Positions 1 to 5,191 of a DNA stretch of 5,191 nt are shown piece by piece. Under the pieces are notes generated by a model. It did not search any database, had not been told where the DNA came from, and saw nothing but the letters and a program-made list of their open reading frames with translations. Where the stretch lies: positions 1-5,191 of the forward strand of contig JANKMV010000179.1 in NCBI GenBank assembly GCA_024650095.1, written 5' to 3'. The translations under genes and the position numbers were made by a program. The DNA comes from Bacillota bacterium (GTDB lineage: Bacteria; Bacillota; Dethiobacteria; Dethiobacterales; Dethiobacteraceae). The stretch's first letter is position 1. The number at the start of each line of letters is the position of its first letter.

Positions 1-956
1 GATGGAACAAAAATACTTTGATCTTTAAAAATCTTATGTGTAATGTCAGGTTGTGCCATTCTTGAAGCTAATTTTATTATTTTGGATTTAAACTCATTAC
101 TCTGTAGCAGCCAATAAAGGAATCTATTTAACAATAGCGGTTCAGGCACTATTTTAAAGCTATTATTATGCAGCACACCATTTTTTCCAGTAAAAACAAG
201 CCCAATTTGTCCTGTTCTTGTATAAATTAAATCTTCTTTGCATACTAGGCTGTTCTTTGGATAATTATTGGGATCAACATATTGTTCGACAGAATTATTC
301 CTTAAATCTTTAATTCTTAGTAAAGGTAGATCGCTCTTTTCAACCAGCAGATGTTTAGTTTTAGCATTTATCGCTAATCCCTGATAAAGATTACAAACTT
401 CCCCAAGTTTCTTCACTTCCCAATCATCACCTGGATTATCAGAGACACTCTGAAGATACGATTCAAACAACTCGCGGGCATTTTGAAGATTCTTCTCATC
501 ATTTTTTTTTGCCTTGGCAATAGCGTAAAAAGATTCATCCAGAATGGAGACTATACGTTGTTGTTCTGATAGTGGGGGAATATCTACTTCAATACCGTAA
601 ACCTCATTACGATTTATCCCAGGCTTAACACCCTTCGCTAGTTTTGGCAATGCGAGTTTACTTAAAAGATAGTATATAAAAAATAAGTCATGGCTCTTAT
701 CATCGAATGTAACATAGTAAGTAACATCAAGAGGCCAAAATTTTTATTCAGTAAGAGTGACTTCGCCAGCAGACCCTTTTCGGCCAACTATAATACTTTT
801 TTTATCATAAAAAAACTCATCTGTCCTGTTTTTCTCTCCATTTGCACCATATACAGAATATTGCCCATCTGGCTTTCTTTTTTCTTTGGGTAATGGCTTC
901 CCATACTCTAGTTTTATTACATCTCCAAGCTTTATTCGGCTCCAATGCTTATTCAT
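1..956 (-). pseudogene. hsdS: Type I restriction-modification specificity subunit HsdS, interrupted by an in-frame stop; 3' end beyond the window
   Basis: HsdS is the DNA-recognition subunit of a type I restriction-modification complex and directs HsdM and HsdR to a bipartite target. The ATG at 956-954 overlaps the hsdM stop (ATGA) and has AAGGAG five bases upstream (962-967). The frame reads 70 residues (MNKHWSRIKLGDVIKLEYGK..., ending GRKGSAGEVTLTE) and then meets TAA at 746-744. The same frame then stays open to base 3 and is unmistakably HsdS: KFWPLDVTYYV directly after the stop; the rest of target-recognition domain 1 to about residue 125; the conserved PPLSEQQRIVSILD and coiled-coil spacer near residues 127-170; and a second target-recognition domain from about residue 179 (WEVKKLGEV), cut by the window edge at residue 318. 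The family usually has about 400 residues. The stop probably replaced a glutamate codon (inferred from related sequences as I recall them). No in-frame ATG with a ribosome site follows the stop, so reinitiation looks unlikely. A sequencing error is the main alternative. Confidence 0.9.
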
Positions 957-2407
957 AGCAGCTCCTTGATAACACTCAAAATCTCAGCACTTTCCTCATC
1001 AAGAGACTTTATCTCATCCAAAATTTCAAGCGGGTCGCGCAGAGCAGCCTCATCTTTCCTATTCGGGTTTTTAATTGACAAGTCAAAGATAGTATTATCT
1101 ATATTCCCAATATTAAGCGACCAGGAATTTTCTGATTCGCCCTTTGTTTTCTGCAGCTTAACAAATTCAGCCAGATCATCTTCGTTCAATGGATTCGTCT
1201 TACCAAGGTTTCTATCCAGATTCATCTGATAAAACCAGATATTGCGTGTGGGAGTACCCTTCTCAAAGAACAGCACCACGGTTTTTACGCCGGCGCCAGT
1301 GAATGTACCACCAGGCAAATCCAGTACTGTATGCAAATTACAGCTTTCTAACAGCAACTTACGCAGGCTGATTGATGCATTGTCAGTATTGGACAGGAAG
1401 GTATTCTTAATAACAACACCGGCGCGGCCGCCTGCCCTTAATATCTTTATAAAATGCTGCAAGAATAAGAAGGCCGTTTCTCCTGTTTTGATAGGGAAGT
1501 TCTGCTGTACTTCAGCACGTTCTTTGCCACCAAACGGTGGATTGGCCAAGACAACATCGTAACGATCCTTTTCTTGAATATCTGTGATGTTCTCTGATAA
1601 CGTATTGGTATGAATAATATTAGGAGCCTCAATGCCATGGAGAATCATATTCATAATCCCGATGATATAAGCAAGTGACTTTTTCTCTTTGCCGTAGAAG
1701 GTCTTCTTCTGTAGCGTTTCCATCTCTGAGGTAGTCAGGATTTTACTGGATTTCAAATAATCAAATGCTTCAACTAAAAAGCCAGCAGAGCCAACGGCCC
1801 CGTCATAAATCCTATCCCCAATTCTTGGTGCTACGACTCTTACAATCGTTTTGATCAATGGACGAGGCGTATAATACTCGCCACCATTACGGCCAGCATT
1901 CCCCATATTCTTAATTTTTGCTTCATACAAGTGTGACATCTCATGCTTTTCTGCATGAGTACGGAAACGGAGCTCGTCAATTAAGTTAATGACTTCACGC
2001 AAATTATAGCCACTTTGAAGCCTGTTCTTCAGTTCCGTGAAAATCTCGCCAATTTTATACTCAATCGTGTCGGCATTTGTAGAATCCATCCTGAACTTCT
2101 GCAGATACGGAAAGAGCTTAATGTTCACAAAGTCTCTTAAGTCATCGCCCGTTAGAGCTTTATGGTGGTCAATTTTGCCGTTTCCGTTTTTGGGTGCGGC
2201 CCAAATTTCCCATTTATATTCCGGACTGATAATGTCCGTATACGTTTTACCAGCCAGCAGAGCTGCTGTCTTTTTATCTTTTTCTAGGTCATCAAGATAC
2301 TTTAAAAATAGTATCCATGAAGTTTGCTCTACATAGTCTAATTCACTACCGCACCCTGCGTCCTTATGTAAGATATCGTCAATATTCTTAAAAGTTTGCT
2401 CAAACAC
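953..2407 (-). CDS. hsdM: Type I restriction-modification methyltransferase subunit HsdM
   Basis: This is the N6-adenine DNA methyltransferase subunit of a type I restriction-modification system. It uses S-adenosylmethionine and acts as an M2S complex, or R2M2S when restricting. The protein has 484 residues, a normal length. An N-terminal HsdM helical domain covers about residues 1-145 (FEQTFKNIDDILHKD, SWILFLKYLDDLE). A catalytic N6_Mtase domain follows: GEYYTPRPL at 176-184, the AdoMet-binding motif I in the variant form YDGAVGSAGF at 201-210, and catalytic motif IV NPPFGG at 289-294. LDLPGGTFTGAGVKTVVLFF at 362-381 is also typical. The start is GTG at 2407-2405, chosen because GGGGGGAG sits nine bases upstream and because the protein begins where HsdM families normally begin. 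The stop overlaps the hsdS start by four bases, implying translational coupling. The gene itself looks intact, but its partner hsdS carries a premature stop, so the methylase probably lacks sequence specificity. Confidence 0.96.
   Translation of the reverse strand: MFEQTFKNIDDILHKDAGCGSELDYVEQTSWILFLKYLDDLEKDKKTAALLAGKTYTDIISPEYKWEIWAAPKNGNGKIDHHKALTGDDLRDFVNIKLFPYLQKFRMDSTNADTIEYKIGEIFTELKNRLQSGYNLREVINLIDELRFRTHAEKHEMSHLYEAKIKNMGNAGRNGGEYYTPRPLIKTIVRVVAPRIGDRIYDGAVGSAGFLVEAFDYLKSSKILTTSEMETLQKKTFYGKEKKSLAYIIGIMNMILHGIEAPNIIHTNTLSENITDIQEKDRYDVVLANPPFGGKERAEVQQNFPIKTGETAFLFLQHFIKILRAGGRAGVVIKNTFLSNTDNASISLRKLLLESCNLHTVLDLPGGTFTGAGVKTVVLFFEKGTPTRNIWFYQMNLDRNLGKTNPLNEDDLAEFVKLQKTKGESENSWSLNIGNIDNTIFDLSIKNPNRKDEAALRDPLEILDEIKSLDEESAEILSVIKELL
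962..967 (-). promoter_or_regulatory. Ribosome binding site of hsdS inside the hsdM 3' end
   Basis: AAGGAG on the minus strand ends five bases before the hsdS ATG (956-954) and lies within the last codons of hsdM. With the ATGA overlap it fixes the hsdS start and supports coupled translation. Confidence 0.8.
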
Positions 2408-2416
2408 GTATTCTGA

Positions 2417-2424
2417 CTCCCCCC
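2417..2424 (-). promoter_or_regulatory. Ribosome binding site deciding the GTG start of hsdM
   Basis: The minus strand reads GGGGGGAG, then nine bases, then GTG at 2407-2405. No ATG in this frame near here has comparable spacing, so the site supports the GTG start. Confidence 0.75.
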
Positions 2425-2433
2425 GTTTGCTGT

Positions 2434-2451
2434 AAGTAATAATTATTACTT
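2434..2451. repeat. 18-bp perfect palindrome in the hsdM leader
   Basis: AAGTAATAATTATTACTT is a perfect 18-base dyad, so it is identical on both strands. It lies between the predicted hsdM promoter and the hsdM ribosome binding site, 10 bases upstream of the latter. It could be an operator for a dimeric repressor or a weak AT-only hairpin. No controller gene is visible in the window, so function is inference. Confidence 0.6.
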
Positions 2452-2507
2452 TTCTCCAAAACTCGTGGATATACCTTCTCTCGCTCCTTTTCTGCTCAAT
2501 TTTTCAA

Positions 2508-2536
2508 ATGTTATGTATTAAATCAGATGGAGTCAA
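2508..2536 (-). promoter_or_regulatory. Predicted sigma-70-type promoter for hsdM-hsdS
   Basis: On the minus strand TTGACT (2536-2531) and TAACAT (2513-2508) are separated by 17 bases. This is close to the TTGACA/TATAAT consensus at ideal spacing, about 100 bases upstream of the hsdM GTG. Transcription would start near 2501 and give a leader of roughly 95 bases containing the 18-bp palindrome. A second TATAAT on the minus strand (about 2556-2561) lacks a matching -35 element. Confidence 0.55.
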
Positions 2537-2543
2537 TAGTAAT

Positions 2544-2572
2544 ACCTATTAGAGAATTATAACCCAATAGGT
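2544..2572. repeat. 7-bp inverted repeat upstream of the hsdM promoter
   Basis: ACCTATT (2544-2550) and AATAGGT (2566-2572) are perfect inverted copies with a 15-base centre. The repeat lies immediately upstream of the predicted -35 element of hsdM. It could be a regulator site. On the plus strand a short T run follows the right arm, but the stem is too weak for a convincing terminator. Confidence 0.35.
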
Positions 2573-2609
2573 TTTCGTTGGCCCTAACGGTTATCAACTG
2601 GGATATTAT

Positions 2610-2656
2610 AAGGACACCATCCGAATCGGAATTTACTCCGGCTTGGTGGCGTCCTT
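2610..2656 (-). terminator. Hairpin after the EFR1 gene, probable transcription terminator
   Basis: The outer arms AAGGAC (2610-2615) and GTCCTT (2651-2656) pair perfectly. After one mismatch the stem continues with CCA/TGG and further pairs. Inside it, CGGA/TCCG forms a small hairpin with a 6-base loop. The stem begins at the stop codon of the EFR1 gene, which is where a terminator should be. The trailing bases on the minus strand (ATAATAT) are AT-rich rather than a clean U tract, so efficiency is uncertain. The near symmetry would let it act in either direction. It separates the EFR1 gene from the hsdM promoter. Confidence 0.55.
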
Positions 2657-3450
2657 TAGTTGTTATATATGATGAGATCTGTGGCTGTAACATCCGGATG
2701 ATTGTACCTGAACGAGGGATCTTCCTTATCTAGGCAGATGGCTTTGGCTGAGCAGTAATGATAGCAGGCAGCACAGTTGATGCAGTTGTGATGCCACCGC
2801 GGTTTGGTTTGAGAATCGGTGATATTCTGCATCGGACAGATGCGCTCACAGTTGCCGCACTGCACACAATTATCATTGACCCAGTAGGCCGAATCAAGTT
2901 TTTTAGCTTTAGAGAGCTGGTATGGCTTTTGAAAAGCTGTAAGGGCAATGACATGCCCTAATAACCCCCAATTTGATTCAAGTTTGCCTGGTTGTTTGGC
3001 CTTCACCAATTGAGCAATTGCTTTTGTTTTAACCGCTGCTGCTGCGTAGTAAGCTTCGGGTCCTTTGCGTTGCATGGACGCGACCTTTGGATGATTACCC
3101 GGCATACCTATGAGAAACCCTGCATCCAGACGGATATCTTTCTGTTGGAGTAGTTCATTAAAAAGATGCAGTGTCCTGCCGAATAAACCCCCGCCATTTA
3201 CTACAGCAAAAATATATGATATATCCCCAAAATTGGTCTGTTGGATGAATTCCTTGATAAAGGCCGGTGGTCTGGCAAAATATACCGGAAAGACAAATCT
3301 GACAATATCTCCGGCTATTACTATTTCTTTATCCATACACATTAGATTTGTCATAGAGATCAATTCAGCATGAGCAAATTCATTACCTATATTACGGGCA
3401 ACCACCAATGAGTTTCCTGTTCCAGTAAAATAATAGAGTTTGAGTTTCAT
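2656..3450 (-). CDS. EFR1-family flavodoxin/4Fe-4S ferredoxin fusion protein
   Basis: This is a 264-residue cytoplasmic electron-transfer protein, the normal size for the EFR1 (EF-hand-less ferrodoxin) family. Residues 1 to about 165 are flavodoxin-like. The FMN phosphate-binding loop FTGTGNS is at 8-14, followed by PVYFARPP near 55-62 and VVNGGGLFGR near 83-92. Residues 190-240 form a 2[4Fe-4S] ferredoxin domain. Cysteines 195, 198, 201 and 205 sit in CVQCGNCERICP; cysteines 223, 226, 229 and 233 sit in CINCAACYHYCSAKAI. All eight ligands are present. The usual proline after the last cysteine is serine in the second motif. The ATG at 3450-3448 is placed by the conserved KLYYFTGTGNS start; upstream GGGGAT is only a fair ribosome site. 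The family is common in anaerobic Bacillota, but the physiological partner is generally unknown. The gene appears to stand alone, with a damaged gene upstream and a hairpin downstream. Confidence 0.92.
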   Translation of the reverse strand: MKLKLYYFTGTGNSLVVARNIGNEFAHAELISMTNLMCMDKEIVIAGDIVRFVFPVYFARPPAFIKEFIQQTNFGDISYIFAVVNGGGLFGRTLHLFNELLQQKDIRLDAGFLIGMPGNHPKVASMQRKGPEAYYAAAAVKTKAIAQLVKAKQPGKLESNWGLLGHVIALTAFQKPYQLSKAKKLDSAYWVNDNCVQCGNCERICPMQNITDSQTKPRWHHNCINCAACYHYCSAKAICLDKEDPSFRYNHPDVTATDLIIYNN

Positions 3451-3521
3451 TTTCCGATCCCCACAATCACTTCTTTTTATCAGCCTTTCAGAAAGTGTAG
3501 TGCCTTTTTTGGAATTCGATA

Positions 3522-4135
3522 TTATGCTAATTCTGTGGGTAGAAAAAGGTTTCTCAATATCTCATGATAACGTGCAGTTGCTAGATCGCTTGGTTCGCCT
3601 TTTTTGCAAAAGGCAAACGTGACTAACTTTGGATTAGGCCGTTCAACTGCAATATTACCATCCATTAACTTGTTTTCTAAAACTTCAAGCGCCTCGAGAA
3701 TCTCTTGTCTTTTTTTGCTTTGCTGTAGAATGATAGCACGTAGACATAGAAAAAGAGGAACGCCAACCCCCGTCACTATGCTGAATTTATAAGAGATGTT
3801 CAAACGTTTTTCGGAGTCTGCTATCGGTGACATAGCCTAGATGGCAGAGAACTCTGGCAGCATTAATAGTCTGACAAGGGTAAATTGCACCTTGTGGTGA
3901 TAACTTAAATCGTCCGTCTTTCCGCCACGTACTAAAAATGAGATTAGTAGTTTCTTTCAATATAGCTAGATGGAAGCATGCCCAACTCTGTAAGCATCAA
4001 CGCAGATTCAAGGGTCGTAAATGGGCTTCCTTTAATTAACCGCTTGTCGAGAGTGGCCCAATAATCACCGCCGTTATCATAACGCTTCGCCAAAATCATA
4101 TCAACGTCAGATTGATACTGTTCTGCCACTGTCAT
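3522..4135 (-). pseudogene. Decayed terpenoid-cyclase/prenyltransferase-like (alpha/alpha-toroid) gene with two frameshifts, a nonsense codon and an internal deletion
   Basis: The gene is visible only when all three minus-strand frames are read together. Segment A (4135-3965) begins MTVAEQYQSDVDMILAKRYD and ends ALMLTELGMLPSS. The frame shifts at about 3964. Segment B (3963-3790) starts ILKETTNLIFSTWRKDGRF and runs through GAIYPCQTINAARVLCHLGY to FEHLL. A TAA follows at 3789-3787, then IQHSDGGWR in the same frame. After about 3760 a stretch is missing. Segment C (3760-3698) continues in the third frame as LFFYVYVLSFYSKAKKDKRF. One base is missing at about 3698, and segment D (3698-3522) resumes in the first frame as LEALEVLENKL...FCKKGEPSDLATARYHEIL and ends at TAA. 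From memory, these blocks match, in order, a bacterial protein of about 300 residues annotated as prenyltransferase/squalene-oxidase repeat; QHSDGGW resembles its QW-type repeat. About 200 codons remain. Family naming is from recall, but the frame-hopping continuity is direct. Confidence 0.8.
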
Positions 4136-4144
4136 ACCGCTTTT

Positions 4145-4151
4145 CCTCCTT
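4145..4151 (-). promoter_or_regulatory. Strong ribosome binding site of the decayed toroid-protein gene
   Basis: The minus strand reads AAGGAGG, nine bases before ATG at 4135-4133. This is the best Shine-Dalgarno sequence in the window. It shows that translation of the ancestral gene began at MTVAEQ and not at upstream ATGs in the same frame. The signal has outlived the coding sequence, so a short peptide of 63 residues could still be made before the first frameshift leads to a stop at about 3944. Confidence 0.8.
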
Positions 4152-4266
4152 ACGCTGTTTTGCTTCTTTTCCATTTTGTTAATAAGTTGAACTATTACAG
4201 ATAGCGAGCAATACTGCACCAAGCATCAAAAGGTTGTTAGCAAACGATGTAGCCTGAAACAGTATA
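4152..4266. other. Spacer between the membrane-protein gene and the decayed toroid-protein gene
   Basis: No convincing gene or terminator is visible. One minus-strand frame reads a hydrophobic tail ending at TAA (4181-4179), containing FQATSFANNLLMLGAVLLAI. It looks like the last transmembrane segment of a membrane protein and could be a relic of another gene. A DoxX-type protein is one guess, but the stretch is too short to call. Confidence 0.25.
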
Positions 4267-4827
4267 TTACTTTCTACCACTATAAATCTGTTTCGCTTCT
4301 TCAACTGTTTCTGCAGGGGCTGCAAATGTGATGGGTGTCGTAGGATCTATACTCAGTCCTTCTACATCTCCTATGAAAGTTTGATAATCTTTTGTTATCC
4401 AAACTTCTCCTTTTGCCCTGCCGCTGAGTTCTACTATATCGAAACGTCGAACATCGCTTTTAGCAGGATTAATTGCCGTAATCAGCCAAAACTTCTTCTC
4501 GTTGATGTTTATTTGTCCCTTCACTAGATCTCCGAAGAAAAGATTACGCGTTATTGTGCCAACGACTTGTATCGTAACAGTTTCATTGACTCCGCCGGAA
4601 TCAGAATATAAAAAACCATTAACTGTAGTATCAATATCTCTAGGCATAGTAAAAATAATGATAATGCAAAAAGTAAGCAAAAAGGTAGTACTACCTAGTG
4701 CGTGCGTAATATAATGTTTTGACTCCCTCCGATATTTCCACTCAATAAAGGCACGGAGCCCCCATAATACACCCAAAATAGCAAAAGTGAAAAATACCGG
4801 ATTAACGATATGCGCAACAAAATACAT
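4267..4827 (-). CDS. Hypothetical membrane protein with two transmembrane helices and a C-terminal exported domain
   Basis: I do not recognise this 186-residue protein. Two hydrophobic helices are clear: about residues 8-28 (NPVFFTFAILGVLWGLRAFI) and 42-61 (HALGSTTFLLTFCIIIIFTM). They are joined by a basic loop (EWKYRRESKHY). By the positive-inside rule the loop is cytoplasmic, so both ends face outward. Residues 62-186 form a soluble, probably beta-rich domain (NETVTIQVVGTITRNLFFGD, FWLITAINPAKSDVRRFDIV). They end in a charged segment, ETVEEAKQIYSGRK. I chose ATG at 4827-4825. A GTG at 4878 is in the same frame but lies inside the transposase coding sequence and would add 17 unlikely residues. 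The upstream GGGAA is a weak ribosome site. The start lies 23 bases after the transposase stop, so the original promoter or even the first codons may have been altered by insertion of the element. The reading frame itself is intact. Confidence 0.6.
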   Translation of the reverse strand: MYFVAHIVNPVFFTFAILGVLWGLRAFIEWKYRRESKHYITHALGSTTFLLTFCIIIIFTMPRDIDTTVNGFLYSDSGGVNETVTIQVVGTITRNLFFGDLVKGQININEKKFWLITAINPAKSDVRRFDIVELSGRAKGEVWITKDYQTFIGDVEGLSIDPTTPITFAAPAETVEEAKQIYSGRK

Positions 4828-4850
4828 CCTGAATTCCCGAGAAATTATAC

Positions 4851-5191
4851 CTAGGTAGGAACATCTACCCCCAGGCACTCAAATAAATGCGCCTGCTTTT
4901 TGGTAATCTCACCGATACGATGCTTTCGGCCGGGCTGTTCATAACGTTCAATAATATCTAGATTATCTAGCAGCTCTTGCATCGTGTAGTTTTTGAATAA
5001 GTTATGATCACTCATTGTCTTTTTGATGTAAGAAAGATAAATCAAGGCTATGAACTGCACAAATAGCTTTCCATCTAGGTTTTCATCGGACGATACTGAT
5101 GTGCGCCGCATGTTCAGGCGTTCTTTCAGGTTTCCAAAGGCTTTTTCAATCATATCCTTGGAACGATATATATCAACAGCTTCTAAAGGAT
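4851..5191 (-). CDS. IS1634/IS4-superfamily transposase, C-terminal part; gene continues beyond the window
   Basis: This DDE-type transposase moves an insertion sequence by cutting and rejoining DNA ends. The frame is open to the window edge; the last full codons read PLEAVDIYRSKDMIEKAFGN. YRSKDMIEKAFGNLK fits the IS4-superfamily signature Y-x2-R/K-x3-E-x6-K, whose glutamate is the third residue of the catalytic triad. The remainder (KERLNMRRTSVSS, KLFVQFIALIYLSYIKK, IIERYEQPGRKHRIGEITKK) is typical of the C-terminal region of this group. It ends at TAG (4853-4851) at a natural-looking C-terminus. The ATG at 5153 is internal, not the real start. Whether the rest of the transposase is intact cannot be judged here. 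The end of the element and its terminal inverted repeat should lie just below 4851, at or in the start of the neighbouring membrane-protein gene. Confidence 0.88.
   Translation of the reverse strand, partial: PLEAVDIYRSKDMIEKAFGNLKERLNMRRTSVSSDENLDGKLFVQFIALIYLSYIKKTMSDHNLFKNYTMQELLDNLDIIERYEQPGRKHRIGEITKKQAHLFECLGVDVPT
4851..5191 (-). mobile_element. Transposase-end portion of an IS1634/IS4-type insertion sequence (inner boundary not resolved)
   Basis: The transposase tail marks one end of an insertion sequence extending out of the window. Only the coding part is given, because the terminal inverted repeat cannot be identified without the opposite end. The true boundary should lie somewhat below 4851. 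Confidence 0.65.

Noticed and set aside
690..1562. Plus-strand ORFs opposite hsdS and hsdM (690-893, 945-1229, 1242-1562)
   Set aside because: They are antisense shadows with low-complexity serine/leucine/phenylalanine composition and no ribosome sites. The minus-strand frames are clearly HsdS and HsdM.
2730..2961. Short ORFs on both strands over the ferredoxin region
   Set aside because: They are shadows of the EFR1 gene, whose eight ligand cysteines in the proper frame leave no doubt about the real coding frame.
3451..3521. A promoter or terminator between the decayed gene and the EFR1 gene
   Set aside because: TACACT and AT-rich stretches occur, but no -35/-10 pair with proper spacing and no stable stem with a U run could be supported.
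3522..3833. A 103-residue ORF starting MSPIADSEK
   Set aside because: Its first 40 or so codons are an out-of-frame reading of GYVTDSRLRKTFEHLL and LFFYVYVLSFY. Only the C-terminal half, from LEALEVLENKL, is genuine coding sequence of the decayed gene. The ATG has no ribosome site.
4136..4222. An N-terminal extension MVQYCSLSVIVQLINK to the toroid-like gene
   Set aside because: The strong AAGGAGG at 4145-4151 places the start at 4135. The extension is in frame only by chance and has no ribosome site.
4828..4878. GTG at 4878 as the start of the membrane-protein gene
   Set aside because: It lies inside the transposase coding sequence, lacks a clear ribosome site and would put an atypical MPGGRCSYLG stretch before the first helix.
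1..5191. A CRISPR array, tRNA, rRNA or a new multi-gene defence island
   Set aside because: No regularly spaced repeats, tRNA-like cloverleaf or rRNA signature was seen. The only defence genes are hsdM and the broken hsdS of an ordinary type I system.

Overview
All convincing genes in this window lie on the minus strand. The sequence is moderately AT-rich. It has strong AAGGAGG-type ribosome binding sites, an EFR1-type flavodoxin/ferredoxin protein and an IS4-superfamily transposase tail. Together these suggest an anaerobic member of the Bacillota (Clostridia or Negativicutes). That assignment is inference, because there is no rRNA or other phylogenetic marker here. The region reads as decaying accessory DNA: two of the six gene loci are visibly broken, and a third is an insertion-sequence remnant or end.

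In minus-strand transcription order (high to low coordinates), the window opens at 5191-4851 with the C-terminal end of an IS1634/IS4-like transposase. Next, at 4827-4267, is a small membrane protein with two transmembrane helices that I do not recognise. It starts only 23 bases after the transposase stop. From 4135 to 3522 lies a badly damaged gene for a terpenoid-cyclase/prenyltransferase-like (alpha/alpha-toroid) protein. A good ribosome binding site and start survive, but the reading frame breaks at least four times: two frameshifts, a nonsense codon and an internal deletion. At 3450-2656 is an apparently intact EFR1-family protein with an N-terminal flavodoxin fold and a C-terminal 2[4Fe-4S] ferredoxin domain. 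It is followed by a hairpin that probably terminates its transcript.

A 248-base gap (2408-2655) holds that hairpin, a good -35/-10 pair and two palindromic elements. It then leads into a type I restriction-modification operon: hsdM (2407-953, GTG start, intact) and hsdS (956 to beyond base 1). The two overlap by 4 bases (ATGA). hsdS carries an in-frame TAA at codon 71. After it the frame stays open and clearly HsdS-like for about 247 more codons to the window edge. HsdM needs HsdS to recognise DNA, so this single stop probably silences both methylation and restriction unless another S subunit exists or the stop is bypassed. hsdR is not in the window.

I see no RNA genes, CRISPR arrays or evident new defence system. 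The most useful results are the two hidden pseudogenes and the structured hsdM leader.
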